Positions 45,701 to 58,025 of a stretch of DNA of 64,000 bases are shown piece by piece. Source of the stretch: Hygrocybe punicea (taxonomy: Eukaryota > Basidiomycota > Agaricomycetes > Agaricales > Hygrophoraceae). Made by a program: the position numbers and the translations under genes. The stretch is from positions 4,712,001-4,776,000 of the forward strand of contig OY744473.1 in assembly GCA_963556145.1 (NCBI GenBank), written 5' to 3'. Under the pieces are notes generated by a model. That model had not been told where the DNA came from and did not search any database. It worked only from the letters and a program-made list of their open reading frames with translations. Each line of letters starts with the position of its first letter. Positions within the stretch are counted from its first letter, which is position 1.

Positions 45701-46811
45701 GACACTGCATATACGATGCTCAATCCCCAAACTTCAGATTGGGTTTTCATAATTTGGAACCAGCTCCTTACTGACCACTTTCGAAATTCTGCATATGCTC
45801 CACCTCCCGATCGCTTCAGGGAGACGAACTTTTCTCCTGCTGTGACCCTCGTGCGGGACATCATTGGACAATTTAATGAAGACCATATTCGGAATCAATT
45901 TCAGAATGCTCTTCTTGCCGGCGTTGCGGACACGAAGGTTGGCCTATACTCTCGTTGGCATGACGCTGCCGTCTACGAACGTGGTCTTGGCAATGAAGAA
46001 ACCATGTTTCTGGCCCACATGTACGATGCATTGAAGTTTGACTTGATGGTCTGCTTTACCTAAAACCATTCCTAGGTCCAATGCCACCCTTGACTCGAAC
46101 AAGACCGCCCTTTACGTTATGGACCATAAGTTCAGACAGCATCAGGCCGCGTATGGTCGTGAGCTGCCCGCCTGCATGCGTTCCGTTGAGAAACATGTTT
46201 CTGGTCCGCCTGCTAACCGGAATGAGGAGCTTGGCCCCTTCATCCTTGACATTCTTGTTAACGAAGGCCAAAAGGAGAAAGAACGTCATCTCATTGCTTA
46301 CGACAAACTGAAAGAAACAATAGACTGTCGCGATGATCCTGATCTCCTCAAACCATATAAAGATGCCAAGGGCCGTGCAGAGCGTGCTGCTAAAGATCAA
46401 TATGGGCTTCCCTTCACCGAGTTGCAGCGTGTTAAGCATCACGTTGATACTCTTCAGAAAGAGTACAAGCTATTGTTGGCGCGGAGGTCAGGTCTGATAG
46501 AGCAGAAGCCTCCCAAGAAGAAAGGTGGTGTTCGCCCTCAAGTTGACCCTCTCCTCACCCTCTCGCGTAAATTTGCTGATGAACCCACTGGACTTATTGA
46601 TTTGGTCAATCTGCAGAAAGTCAAAGCATCGTATGCCTACACCTGTGGACATCCGTTTGCGTTCAGAATGGCATTTACCCATCTTTGCCAGATCAAGTCT
46701 TGTTCTCAGGGGTCAGCTGGAATGACACTTCAGTTTGGCGAGTGCATGTCAATTCCAGGAGCATATCTTCGTGTGTGGGATGCTATGGATGATGAACATG
46801 TTGCTGAATGA
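42778..46811 (+). CDS. RNA-dependent RNA polymerase (RNA silencing, QDE-1/RDR type)
   Basis: Cellular RdRp that makes double-stranded RNA for small-RNA pathways. Exon 1 is 21 nt (42778-42798, MSRLTEL); a 52-nt intron leads to LEGNDSDGDLWKDIDGDD. The N-terminal part is Ser-rich. The core includes LRILHLRIPKQLVKKESAAL, the fungal RDR signature AIMTDGCGFMNGSAL, GSKGLWILHP and VGRNPMRLPADIQ. The catalytic loop is FLSGG-DYDGD-WVFIIWNQLL, assembled from three exons: ...45611, 45667-45678 (12 nt) and 45738 onward. The C-terminal helical region (FTELQRVKHHVDTLQKEYKL) ends at 46811. About ten introns; one near 44352 seems to need a GC donor. It starts 168 bp after the PCNA stop. Confidence 0.9.
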
Positions 46812-47390
46812 GATTTGTGCATTATGACTTTCAGTGTAGTAGAATCTTTTGAGAACATCTTGTGTGCTCTGGACCTGGACAATTATAACATGCAAGGTTA
46901 ATGGTCACTCACCTTTATAGTGTTATTGTGAAATCAAATAGCTGAGTTGCATGCAAATTGGTAAACCACATAAAGAGCACTGGAATGTTTGATAGTCAAT
47001 AGCAACACTCTTCTTTCCTTCTTTCTTTCCTTCTTAGTCACAATTCAAATTCCCCATGTCACTTCAATCCCTTGTAACTATAGTAGTTTTCAAAGCTCAC
47101 CCAGTGGCTCCCTACTGATTCCCTGCTGTGGTTCCTAGTCAGACCTAATTAGGTACCTGAGTGTGAATCTTAATAAATAATATATTTTTCAAATAAGGAA
47201 ATGCAAGCTTCAATATGATATGCCTAGCATGCCAACAGTTGAAATGTATATTTATTTGTAACTCAAGTTGCACTCAGACTAGATCGAAGCGCCAGTCCTC
47301 AGGCCTCAGTGTTCACTGGGTGACAACGCCATACGCTCCCGAGATGAAAGTGATGGTATATGTATCGACAAAGAAGGCGGAAGTCCGTTG
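46812..47390. other. Intergenic, AT-rich
   Basis: Contains a CCTTCTTTCTTTCCTTCTT microsatellite at about 47016-47034. CCTCAGGCCTCAGTGTTCA (47298-47316) recurs in similar form at 53060-53078. No gene is supported. Confidence 0.4.
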
Positions 47391-48248
47391 TTACTTCTCT
47401 CCTTTGAACCTTCCTGACTCCCAAAAGTCCCGACTTCCGAAACCAACGAAGCCATTGCAATATTCCTGGCTCGGATATCCTGGTTTACAAGACAAAGAGA
47501 AATTATAATACATATGAAGATTCAGAGATGAGAACGACGTATGGGTGGAGACAATACCCTTATCACTGGGGACTATCATGCTTCGTGAACTGCATGTCAA
47601 AAGCCAAGGTGTAAGCCTTATCAGTGGTACAAGCAACAAGGGCCACACACCCTCAGCGGTAGCAAGAGCCCTCACGCGCTCCACAATATTCATGAAGTGA
47701 TTGTAGCCATCATCGGTCAAGATGTCCGTGTCCCAACGATCAACTGGGGCTATGTCATTGATGTATGTTTCATTTCGAGGGATAGGACGAGGAGTCAGGG
47801 ATTCCGTGGTTTTATCAAGGCAGTAAAAGCAAAGCCTTGTCCCCAAAGCGCTGATCCCATGAAGCTCACTCAGACTTTGGTCAAATAACTGACTCATCCT
47901 CAATCGTACTTGATCGTCTGCGGCGGCTCGTGCGGACAAGTTTTCGATTGCCATTGCCGTTTTGATTTCAACGAAGAACACGGGAATCCTGTGCAAATCT
48001 ATGCGGTAGTACACCACGAAGTCTACCGCATCGCGTCTAGAAGCAACTGGTGCAACCTGATATACAGTTTGTCAGCTTCTCGGAGAACTTGGAGAGTATT
48101 TAATGACCTGTGGATGGACGACGTAACCGTCCGTTACAGGGAAGGCATGACCAAGCAAAATGTTATATGCACCGTAGTAATCGCTTTCCTGAGTGGTCTG
48201 TGGATTGACGTATTGGAATTCAGTCCTGATGAGAGCAGGTAAAGGCAT
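47391..48248 (-). CDS. Conserved mushroom-type hypothetical protein (IPVFFVEIK family)
   Basis: Starts MPLPALIRTEFQYVNPQTTQ at 48248. An intron of about 54 nt after VVHPQ leads to VAPVASRRDAVDFVVYYRID, then LHRIPVFFVEIKTAMAIENL, AAADDQVRLRMSQLFDQ and LHGISALGTRLCFYCLD. The pattern (a PVFF(V/I)EIK strand, a DDQ helix and a GISALGTR strand) is common in uncharacterised Agaricomycete proteins and resembles a PD-(D/E)xK-like nuclease core (VEIK), which is inference only. The 3' part after NIVERVRALATAEG is less family-like, and the true end may lie before the stop at 47391. Confidence 0.65.
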
Positions 48249-48572
48249 TTTCTCTGCAAGCTTTAGAAAGGGTAGTGTTGAATGCTGCCACTGCCGGCCA
48301 ATTCTGCCAGATCGGCATATGCCGGCATGCCCACAATGACTTGGCTTAGTCAGCTTTCAATGGCAAAATACAAACTCCCGAAGGGGGTTGTATAAGTATA
48401 AATGGAGTCCTGAAACTTGCAATAAAGAGATTTTAGTATTGACCAAATGACTCCCCCAGGTGAAAATGGACGCAGGGTGACCATTGGTCACGCTAGAATC
48501 CACAAAAGTTATGGTCGTAACACTACTGTACAACATACCTACTATACAATAGCATAAACAAGAACACAATGC

Positions 48573-50020
48573 TTAAAGGACAAGGAAGACTGGGCTGTCG
48601 CTCGTCCTAAGAGTCACAGACCCGCGCTCCTCGTTCGTCTTGCCCCAATATACGATACCGGAGAGCTGTGTGCGGTGAGGGTGGTCGCGGTCATGGTGGT
48701 CGTGGTCAGGGCCGGGGACGGGCTCGAGCGCCTTGAACCATACGGTGCGCTTCCGCCCACGGCCGGCGGGGTCCTCCGGGTCCGCGCTTGCGTTGTATTT
48801 GACATGGGCGGGGCTGTTGGTAGTGTGGAGTGAAAATGAGCCTTCGAAGGTGAGGGGGACGGCGAGGACGGTGGGGCTGTTGGAGGTGGCGGCTTGGACG
48901 AAGAGGGCGGAGTTGAGGGGGGCGGTGGGGATGGTAAGGTTGAGGGGCGCGTTAGAGGAGCGGGTGAAGAAGCTGAAAGCGCTGCCGCGGTTGTTGCCGA
49001 TGTCGGTGTCTGTATCTGTGTTGGGGGTGAGGAGGGTGAAGTCGCCTATGATTGGACTGTGGGTAAGATGTTAGTAATGGTAGCGGTGGTGGAGAGGGAA
49101 CGTACGAGTTGGATGTTTCGAGGGTGACGATGGTGGGAATGGTGTTGTTGTTGTTGTGTAGACGGGCTCGGATATTGATGGGGGAGTGGGAGGTGTGGAT
49201 GGAGAGAGCGGCAGCGGACTCGAATGTGCCGCCGATGGCGCCCCAGGACGTGTGGAGGATGGAGTAGTTGGCACAGAGTGACTGCAGGCGGGTGTATTTA
49301 GTAAAAGTAGGGGATGGGACTGGAAAGAAGGTACTTGCCTCGGCAAAAATAAAGCCGTTTGACCCACTGGCGCGGAATGTATGAAAGTCGACTGCACCGG
49401 CGAGTGGACCGATGATGTGGCTGAACTTGGGGAGATCGGTTTCAAATCTGTTGATGGAGAGGGGTGGGTGGGCAGTAGGGAAAGTAACGATTATGTGGAA
49501 AGAGAGGAGAGGTTGAAACGGCCATGGTAGTGCATTGCTCGACTGTGTGGGAGGGTGAGTGGGTCATTGAGAGTGTGAGTGGGAGAAAACATACGAATAT
49601 GCCAATGCCATGTTGGTTGTTGCGTCGAGTGAGCAGACAAATTTTAGCACGACGGCGTTGACCAAGGGTATTTGCCCTGATGTCGACATGGACCGAGTTG
49701 GGCTGGATATCAGGGGAGTGATTTATGTTCATTTGACCGAAATGTCTGCCACGGGACAGAAAGAATAGAGATTGTGCAGATACGGGGAGAGACAGAGAGA
49801 AAGAAGAGGGAGAGGCTTTGTTGTATTCTTGACAGTCGAGTATTTGAGTATCATGATCAATGTCGATACGAAAGTATGGGTCGAATATCAAGTGAAATAA
49901 TAGTTTTGCTAATAGAAAGAGTATAATTGCCGCTATAGCGAGTGCCCTGAAGAAACGCCTCCCAGGTCTTGGCTGATGGCCATGCATCAGTTGAGGGTGA
50001 TAGACGAGTTGTTTAGACAT
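48573..50020 (-). CDS. Single-pass membrane protein of unknown function
   Basis: Starts MSKQLVYHPQLMHGHQPRPG at 50020, then one membrane helix (about residues 24-46, ALAIAAIILFLLAKLLFHLI), suggesting a type II protein with a lumenal or outer C-terminus. Later exons encode beta-rich sequence with repeated Asn-Ser-Pro turns (ETSNSPIIGDF, ATSNSPTVLAV, HTTNSPAHVKYN, TSDSPVFLVL), as expected for a repeated beta-strand domain. Several introns are needed around 49955-49060. The stop is at 48573-48575. The family is not named here. It is divergent from the HNH gene with a 148-bp shared upstream region. Confidence 0.65.
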
Positions 50021-50168
50021 GGAGCGCTGCGGTACTGCGCAGAGGCTGCAGAGAATACATAAATGCCGCTTCATATTGCCTCAGATACTGGATATACCGG
50101 CGACGTAGTTTTCCCTTTGCCCGTTTGATTTGCACAACGCACGTAGTTCTCTCTCTTGTCGACTTGTC
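50021..50168. promoter_or_regulatory. Short divergent promoter region
   Basis: The 148 bp between the start codons of the membrane protein (minus) and the HNH-type gene (plus) must serve both. It is moderately GC-rich. No clear TATA box was seen on either strand. Confidence 0.45.
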
Positions 50169-51391
50169 ATGGCCCCGCAACCCAGTGTCAGTTTGCCATC
50201 CCGCTTTGCACCCGACCCCGGCTCTCCTCAATTGTTATATCTTCGAGTCAATCGGAGGTTCCTGCTTCTACTCCCTGCCGCAACTGCAGATCAGCCCAAC
50301 CCCAAGCCATTCCCGCCCCCTCCGGACACAGCTGGGAACCTGGACGTCATCATCGCCAATCTTCCCGACCTACATCCATTCTCAGGTGACACTGTAGACT
50401 GGCTCATCAAAGTAGCGAGGCTTATATTTGAGCCACTCGGCACAAGCTCCCTCTATACCTTCACCACAGGATCACTCGAATGGTGGTTGGACAGGGAGAT
50501 GGAACCATTGCTCTGGAGGAAGGTGCTGCAAGGGGAGCAGTTGCGGCCCACTATATATGAGTTTCGCCCGGACGATGACACTTTATTCACACTCACAAGG
50601 ATGAGCCTTCGTCATGCAAGGTCCATGACAACCAGCACCGCAATGCCTCGAGCTGCTGCATTTCGCACCGCGCTACTTCGACGTGACCAGGCATGCATTA
50701 TTTCGCGACACCCATGGGAAGCCGTATTGGTTGCGTCTCATTTAATTCCAAGGCGGCTTGGTGACACCGGTGTCCAATCTGTAATACAGCGCTTCACTGG
50801 CTCCTTTACTCCTATAGACAGATACGATCCCACTATAGGGGTTTTTCTCTTCACGGCTTTGGACATAATGGCAGATCGTTACGAGCTGGGATTTTGGAAC
50901 AACGGACCCGTAAGTCCACTTACCTTTCCTACTCTATCATGTTAATATTTTGTGTACCGTGACTGGGATGGCAGGACCAATATGTTGTCCACAATTTTCA
51001 CGACTTACCTCTAAATTATGTCGGTGTACCTCAGCTAAACCCGAACGACCCAATGTTACATGGTTACCAGATCACCCTCTTCACGCATGACCCCTCAGTG
51101 TCCCTCCCACCGACTGGCGTGTTTAACTGGCACTATGTCCAGTGTGTCCTCAAAAAATTCTCTACTGTTGCATATCGAGAATTTGGCAACATATATTTCT
51201 ACTCCTTGCCGTTCCGTACAAGAGACGACGACGAGGACGACGAGAGTGACATGGACTTTGACGATGAACGAAACATTGCAAATCCTCCTTATCCTTCTTA
51301 CCTTTTGGAACTTTCCGAGTTGAGGGCACGTCAGCACCTGGAGGCGGTAGAGCGCAATCATGCAATCGTGACATGGAACTCTGGTGTCTGA
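50169..51391 (+). CDS. HNH-nuclease-like protein
   Basis: Two exons (50169-50909 and 50975-51391; donor GTAAGT, acceptor GGCAG) join in frame to 385 residues. The central part has the HNH_2-type arrangement common in mushrooms: AAFRTALLRRDQACIISRHP followed by WEAVLVASHLIPRRLGD, where SHLIP corresponds to the usual CHLIP/AHIIP metal-binding His. Later parts include DRYDPTIGVFLFTALDIMAD and DQYVVHNFHDLPLN. The C-terminus has an acidic patch (RDDDEDDESDMDFDDE). The normally expected Cys before HLIP is Ser. Nuclease activity is untested for most of this family. Confidence 0.7.
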
Positions 51392-51512
51392 AGGGGCGCG
51401 CGCGACGTACTCAGCGAAGTTACCTGTGTCCGGTCTCGGTAAAAATATCAGTGTGAAGGCCAACACTTGACTATTTTCACACATCAAATACTCTGTGCGA
51501 TATTTCCCCTAA

Positions 51513-51821
51513 TTAAATTTGTGATTGCCGTGTCCGTAACCATTCGAACGTCTTGCAATACAACTTGATGGTCTCACGAAATACCCGCGGACCCTTGTCA
51601 TCGTAGTGTAAACTTACGAAACTGCTCGGTTTTTCTTCTAGAATGGTGATTTTTCCCAAGTCCAGCTCAGAAGTCAAGTCCAAATTGAGATCTCGCTTCG
51701 GTAACCGATAAAGATTGGCGCATACGAGACACAACGGTAAACGACGTGAAGTTATGGAGGGTGCGCAAGAACTCTTCATGCCGACGTAGGCCTGTATTGG
51801 AACCCTCGTCAGTAAACTCAA
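51513..51821 (-). CDS. Possible small hypothetical protein downstream of eS6
   Basis: A 102-codon frame (MSLLTRVPIQAYVGMKSSCA to FEWLRTRQSQI) on the same strand as eS6, ending 25 bp after its stop region. No domain is recognised. It may be part of the eS6 3' region or the last exon of an unrecognised gene. Confidence 0.25.
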   Translation of the reverse strand: MSLLTRVPIQAYVGMKSSCAPSITSRRLPLCLVCANLYRLPKRDLNLDLTSELDLGKITILEEKPSSFVSLHYDDKGPRVFRETIKLYCKTFEWLRTRQSQI

Positions 51822-51845
51822 TAATGAAAGAGTGAATGCTGAACC

Positions 51846-52788
51846 TTACTTATGTGAAGCTTTAATAGCGGCAACCTTGGCCTTCTTCTCTGCAACTCGC
51901 TTCGCCAAGAGAGCACTAAATCGTTGCAGCGGTAAGGAATATAGAAAGTAAGCTAAAAGAGGCCGAACATACTCGAATTCTCCCTTCTGCTCCTTTTGGC
52001 GTTCCAATTTGCGGCGCTTAAGAGAGCGCAGGTGGCGGCGGCGTTGGAGCCGTACCGGAGTGACGAGCCGCTGGATTTTGGGGCTATTAAATATTACAAC
52101 ACGGCTAAGCATTCGGGACGAGAGTTTGAGGGGGGCAAAAGCCTTACGCTTTCGTGTACGGTTTGGCGTTCTCTTTCTTCGCACTCTTCACCTCTCGTCT
52201 GACAACATACTTTCTCACATCGTCTTCTTTCGCCAAATTGAAGAACTTTCTAATCTTCGTGGCCCTCTTGGGGCCGAGCCTCTTCGGCAGGACGTTGTCG
52301 GTCAAGCCAGGAATCTCATTGTTACCCTTTTTGATGATGACCAGCGAGAGCACAGCAATATCGGAGCCAACAATGCAACCACGAACGGATTTGCGCCGAC
52401 GCTCACCAGTGCGGCGTGGGCGAAAACATGAGTGCCCGTCCGAGAGAAGAAGTCTCACACGGTGAGGGAGGAGGACGCCTTGTTTCATCGGGAAGCCTTG
52501 CTTGTCGTTGCCGCCAGTAATGCGGAATACATAGTTTTTCCATTCGTCGCCCAAAGAGTCGGCGGGAACTTCCTGCGCAATCTTCTTATCATAAAAGATT
52601 CGGCTGGATAGATCAATAAAAGTCAGAAAAGACTGTAAGAAGGAAACGGGTCCATACTATTTCTTCTCATCATCGTAGTCGATGAGTTTTTGTGCCCCTG
52701 TAGCTGGGTCTATGATGGTTTCAAACGTTCAAAAGTTAAAATGATCCTCGAAAAAAAAGGATGGCTAACTAGCGATATTCAACTTCAT
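51846..52788 (-). CDS. RPS6: 40S ribosomal protein eS6
   Basis: A small-subunit ribosomal protein. Starts MKLNIA with a phase-1 intron (GTTAGC to CATAG), then [17 protein letters not shown]. Another intron precedes [20 protein letters not shown], followed by the conserved [39 protein letters not shown] and [19 protein letters not shown]. The C-terminal half is basic ([20 protein letters not shown]) and ends [15 protein letters not shown]. The C-terminus carries no RRxSS-type S6-kinase cluster of the animal type. Four short introns; the frame is intact, with the stop at 51846-51848. Confidence 0.93.
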
Positions 52789-54500
52789 GCTGGAGAGTGG
52801 AAAGCGAATGAGAGCGGATACCCCCCCAACTGTGCACGTAGACAATACCTTGAAGAACGCGGGGTGGGTCACAAGCTATCGGCCACGGCGAGTATCCTTC
52901 AAAGGTTGCGGTCAGAAATAAAGTTTGAAACTGTATATGAGCCAGAACGCCACTGTGACTTATTATTAATAAATAAATAAACCTTATCCCAGTGTTACAG
53001 GCTATATTGTGTTCGTTCGTTCCATGGCTGCCCACTCGGAATTGGGAAGAGGCCGACTCCTCAGGCCTCAGTGCTCAGTACCCAATGGGAATCCTGAGGC
53101 TCTGCAGTAGTGCCAATCAACCCTACTTGGCAGCTGCCGGTGCGCACTGCGCAGCCATGAATCTACGGTTGTGTTAATCACCCTCGTAGTAGGCAGCTGT
53201 GTACTCGTAGTAGGCGCTGTGTACTCAGCATCAGCGCTGTTAACTCAAGAAACGAATGTTCTACAGACTACAGACTACAGCACGAAGAATACTCCCAAGT
53301 CAGCAACCAGCAACATTACCGAAGTAATGCTTCCACGTGCAAATGTCCATATTGCTCTAGGCGCCTGTCGCAGTGCAAGGCGCTGGGTCCGCAGATATAA
53401 ATGGGAGAGCCGTTTGAAACTTATCGATTGTCACTACTTCTCCACCATGTCCCATTCTGACCTCGTCCCGCGCATGCCAGCCCCAGAAGCCACTACAGAC
53501 GTGAGGTGCGTATGTTTTCTGGTCGCGTTCCAAGGTTTTAAACACTGCCTCGCTTAATTGCGGATCTCGGTCCGGATGTAGCACTCAACGTCTCAAAGAT
53601 CCATCGCTAGATCGCAGCGATCCTGACGCCAACCAGACTGTTGCTGTCGACTCACCTACGCCATCCAGCTCGATCAGGTAGATTTCAAGTTACCATCATT
53701 CCACTGCGGGCGATGGCTAATTTGATTCCATCACCCAGTCAAGCTAGTCAAGCGTTACCTCCAACCGCTGGTTCACCGTAAGTGTCGACCCGCTCCAGTC
53801 GCTCTCCTTGATGTCCAAATGCCTTTGCGAAATTAAGTGACGTTCCTCAACAACAACAATTCAAGGAGACTGCAGCGTGCGTCTTGCTCACATTCACTGT
53901 ATCTAGCCTGACCCTAGATATTTAGATCTCTCTTCGAAGAATATGGGTCAGAGTGTTTCACCATCTCAACAAATAATCACGTTCCTGACAACTCGCGGAT
54001 GTATAGTGGGTTCAAACCTAGGGGAAAGCCAACCAGGCCGACTGCAACAGCCACCCCGCCAACGGCGTTAAGACCGATTCGAAGATAACTCTTCCGCTGT
54101 CATGCTTCACCGTTGTGACTATGTCTGTAACATGTCTAGTTTGAGAATACCTACCACGGCCAGTTATTTACATCGGTCTCTAGCGTGTATAACAGAAAGC
54201 TGCACCCCAGGATAGCCGCACAACTTGATTTCATCACCGTTCGTCGTCGTCAATAAGCCTTCCTTCTCTATCGAATCAAGCCTCCATGTCAAGTTCGATG
54301 CCAGGTGACCAGATGTAGATTGGTGACCGCTCCCTCTTATATGAGAGACGCCAGCTCTGCTATTGCACCTTCAGATATCCCTTGCGTGCTATTCAAAACC
54401 TCTTTTATTGCGCAGGATCTTAGTGCGGCAATCTACTAGGCACTCCCTCACGTCGAAACAACTTGCAATTCCTAGTGCCTCTCCCGGATCATGTTCTCAA
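52789..54500 (+). other. Gene-poor region with one possible small spliced gene
   Basis: A TATA-like GATATAAATGG at 53394 lies about 50 bp upstream of an ATG at 53447 (MSHSDLVPRMPAPEATTD). Further exon-like pieces follow with good donors and acceptors, for example a segment reading ANQTVAVDSPTPSSS, a GTAGAT-to-CCCAG intron, then QASQALPPTAGSP and a GTAAGT donor at 53778. A complete frame could not be assembled. A TTATTAATAAATAAATAA run lies at 52964. Confidence 0.25.
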
Positions 54501-55130
54501 CCTCATGCATAGTACAACGGAACTAATTCAATTGGTGTACTGGGAGCCTGTGCCAACGAAGGGTTCACACCTCTTTAAGATAGCGTAATAGGTGGTGTTC
54601 CGTCGAGAGTACCTTTCATCCTTGTCCTTAAATAACTTCGTGGTATTCTCCGAACTTGTCGCCACCTTGGATGGTGTTTCCGATAGGCATTGTATAAAAT
54701 TGGAAAGGTTACACACCTCGTCCTTGGCCTTGTTAGCCGTTACTTTTTCTGCCCTACTGGCCTCGAGGCTGCGCTCAAGAAGTATCCTGAAATATGGCAC
54801 GGGCGTTGCCTCCACCACCTCGAAGGGAACTTTACCAAGTAACTTGGAGGCAGAGTTTAAGAATCATCGGGCATTGGCATTATGGCACATGACCCGGAAG
54901 TTTGCGAAGCTCCGAGTATAAATAGAGCAACATTGGGTGATAATTTTTGGCCACTTTGAATTCCTTGCTCAATTTTAGCTCAATCCACACCAAACTTGAT
55001 ACTAGACACATAATACACCATATTATCAAGTGTCTTTTAAATATAGAATGCAGCTTGTGGTGAAGAGAAAAAAAGGGAATCACTGCCAAGAAACTGTGCA
55101 GTCACCATCTGACTACTGCTGTTCCAGCCT
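54501..55130. other. No supported gene
   Basis: A 96-codon minus-strand frame (54818-54528) has a Lys/Glu-rich helical composition but no known motif. A TATA-like GTATAAATAGAG occurs at 54916 on the plus strand with no clear gene downstream. Confidence 0.3.
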
Positions 55131-55131
55131 G

Positions 55132-55262
55132 GCCTCAGGCTGTGAGCCCAGCCAAGCCAAGCCCAAATAGGCCAGGCCAAGCCAGGCCAAAGTCACAGCC
55201 TAGGGTGGCTTTTGGCCTGGCCTGGGGTTTGAAAAGCCAGAGCCAAGCCGCCAGGCCGCAGT
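55132..55262. repeat. GGCCAAGCC/GGCCTGG inverted-repeat cluster
   Basis: AGCCAAGCC, AGGCCAGGCC and their complements TGGCCTGGCC alternate on both sides of CACAGCCTAGGGTGG, so the region can form a hairpin. It could be the end of a foldback-type element; no target duplication was identified. Confidence 0.5.
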
Positions 55263-57225
55263 TTTTTACTACATGCGTGTGTGCTTGGGAGTCCAGGAAG
55301 GGTTTGAGGAAGTGGTCACTGTTGCGGCCTTGGAGCTGATCCTCACGGAAGTGGTGGCTACCATCATGCAGCATAAAGATTTCACTTCATGTCATGCGTT
55401 GCATAACATTTTACAATGGCCTGGAATGAGCAAGGGAGATTGAGGAGAACTCATTGTTTGCAACATCGTGATCGACACATTGGACAGCATCATGTTTTGA
55501 GGTGGAGAATTGTGATCATTAATCGTCCAGGCTGCTTCTTTCTTCAAGGCTCTCTTTGCACCCATGTTACGGATCGCTTCTGCAGTGGGCTCCGGCAACA
55601 AACAACTTAACTGGGGGGGTGGTTTCCAGAGGAGAGAAGAGCAGTTTTCATTGTTGCTTACTACTAAGACAACACTGCTAAGAGGGGGGGTTCATGGTAC
55701 AATGTCATTGCGAGCCATGGGGGTTACCCAAGATAAGGGGGTCTGCCCCAAGAACCAGACTAAATGTAAGGAAAAGCAAGAAGAAAAAGTCTGAACCAAC
55801 AACAAGGACAGTAGATATAGTGAATGGACTTGAGGGGAGGTAAATGGGAATCCAACCATGAAGCTACAACATGTCCAACTACACCATGTGTGCACCATGA
55901 GGCGGACATGAGGTGTCCTCATGTCGATGTTCTCACGATCCAACTGGAGGCCCGGGTGTCATTGAGGGATAGAGGAGGTCCAGATAACTCGGATGATTTG
56001 TCATCGGATCATGTGACAAGCAGAATGGCCAATTCGGGGTCTACACCTGCTGTAATGGGCAAGTGCGCAGTCTGGCAAGTGCATTGCACGGTCGGGTCAA
56101 AGAGGGGTATCGTCCAGTGTGAGATTGGTGAAGGGAATGTCTTGAGGTGGTGTGGATGTAGCGGCAAGGTTGGCATGAAAGAAAACAAAGGAATGTGTGG
56201 AAGGAAAATGGTGGGCTAGTCAAGGTCAGACATGCGAACAGCATAAGCTGTACTGGATGACAATGTGTGTGTCGATGACATATCGAGGGGTGATGTCTTG
56301 TCCTGTGTGTAGAATAACGTGGTCCACCTGATGTCGGTATTCGTCCAAGAAAGGGTATTGTTGTAAATGAGTGTGGGAGGTATCAGGGTTATGGATGAAA
56401 AAGGATAAATGAACGTGGGTCCAGGTTTTGAGTCGTGGCACGAGTGACAAGCTGTGGGAATAAGATGTCGGGTACTGCAATGAAGCGATGTCGTGTGAAC
56501 AATAAACGATAGGGGTCGGTTCACTGTATTGGGAAGTCGTATGGTCTGTGGTCGAAGTCTGAAGGTATGTGCTTCGGCGATGGATGGATTGGAGGGAACA
56601 GTGAAATGTCCTGTGATCGAGGATTGTTCAGGGCATGCATACAGGTGAGGAATGTTGTCGGATCGTCAGGGAGGATAATGGTAGGCACAGGGTATGAATA
56701 TGGAAACCAAATATCCGAGATTGGCAATTGTCAATTATGTGTTGATATATTGTCAAGGTGGAAGTCGGGTGTATCAATGGCGGAAGGGTTTCAGTGTCAA
56801 TGCCAAAGATAGATCATAACAAAGTAGAAACCGATAAGGAAGGTGATGGCGATGCTGCCAATGATGATTACGGTAATTAGCTGTGTCGGGAGTACAGCCA
56901 TTGTGAATTGGTTTGTTGTGGGATGAAGTCAACAATATGTCAGGGCGAGGGAAAAGACAATAGTGATGATGTCTGTTGGCAAGGAGACTATTCGGGTACA
57001 GCAAGGTAACGTGGGGATGTGTCCATGGTCAGTCTGGATTGTTCTAGAAGAAAGGAAGAAAAGAGAACAAGGACAAGAATAAACAACAATGTCCAAAAGA
57101 AGACAAAAGGTAAAAGGAAATGAAAAAGGAAGGTGTGGCAAAGTGGAATCGTCATGGTGGGGCAGTGGAGTCAGAATCGGAGTTGCGGAGTTGTAAAAAT
57201 GTAACAACCTGGCATCTATGAAGAT
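55263..57225. other. Gene-poor region; a hydrophobic peptide frame on the minus strand
   Basis: From about 56901 down to 56810 on the minus strand a short frame starts MAVLPTQLITVIIIGSIAIT and continues FLIGFYFVMIYLWH before a stop, a likely membrane segment of about 25 residues. Downstream on the same strand are Pro/His-rich frames (SYPVPTIILPDDPTTFLTCM) without a recognisable domain. A decayed or lineage-specific gene is possible. Nothing else is supported. Confidence 0.3.
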
Positions 57226-57885
57226 GTGATTCAAAATGCAAAGCCATCAGTACTACGCGACAGTAGTGAGGACAAAACGTTCTCGGAGACATTCAAAGAT
57301 TCGTGCCTCTATATAACACATTTCATCAAGGTTTTCGACTACAAGGTGCTCTCGATTGAATGCATCATGAGGTTTGCTGCTCGAGGTGTCAGCATTGTCT
57401 GCGCAGATAACCAGGCTGGAGTTGATATCATCTTCCCAATGCTCTACAAAGACAGTGCGATCTAGAAGTACAATGTGACTGCCATCATGTGGCAGTCGAA
57501 GAACGATCCCAAGTTCTCAACCAAACTGAAGCGATACCTCTTCTCCACGATGAACCCATTCACACTGGGAATTTTCAACAGGAATTCAATCCCACCACTG
57601 GTAATCCGAATAGTGTTTGCACTGGCCACAAGTAAACCAGTTGTCTGTGTTATGTAACGTGGTCAACGAGCATCTTTACCGAGGAAAGCCAACAAAGCAA
57701 CCATGACTGCACCCAACAAGCATACATATACTTCATTCGATATCTGGTGTGGGCATACCTCTTCTGCGACTTTTGGGGCCATTCGGCGTGAGGATAACAA
57801 TGTGCAGAAAGGTTTACTCAAGTTGTCCAAGAATATCCTGAAAATGTTCCAATCCGAACAAAAATCAGGGACCCATACTTGGTAA
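57226..57885 (+). pseudogene. Fragment of a mushroom-type hypothetical gene (GVDIIFP family)
   Basis: Contains the segment GVSIVCADNQAGVDIIFPML then VTAIMWQSKNDPKF and LFSTMNPFTLGIF, which resembles a large family of uncharacterised Agaricomycete proteins. Stops at 57463-57465 and 57655-57657 break the frame, and a further piece (TSFDIWCGHTSSATFGAIRR) follows. The 5' end lacks a convincing start. Its downstream continuation (LKWWLP) is interrupted by the MITE at 58026. Confidence 0.5.
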
Positions 57886-58025
57886 AACAACCCATTTTTT
57901 GCATCAAAATTTCGATCCAGATAGTATCAGAATTGGTAGGACATATCATTACAAGCATTTTGAACCCCATATGAACAAATTTGGCAGTCACGTTCTTGAG
58001 TTATGCCTAAAATGGTGGTTACCAG

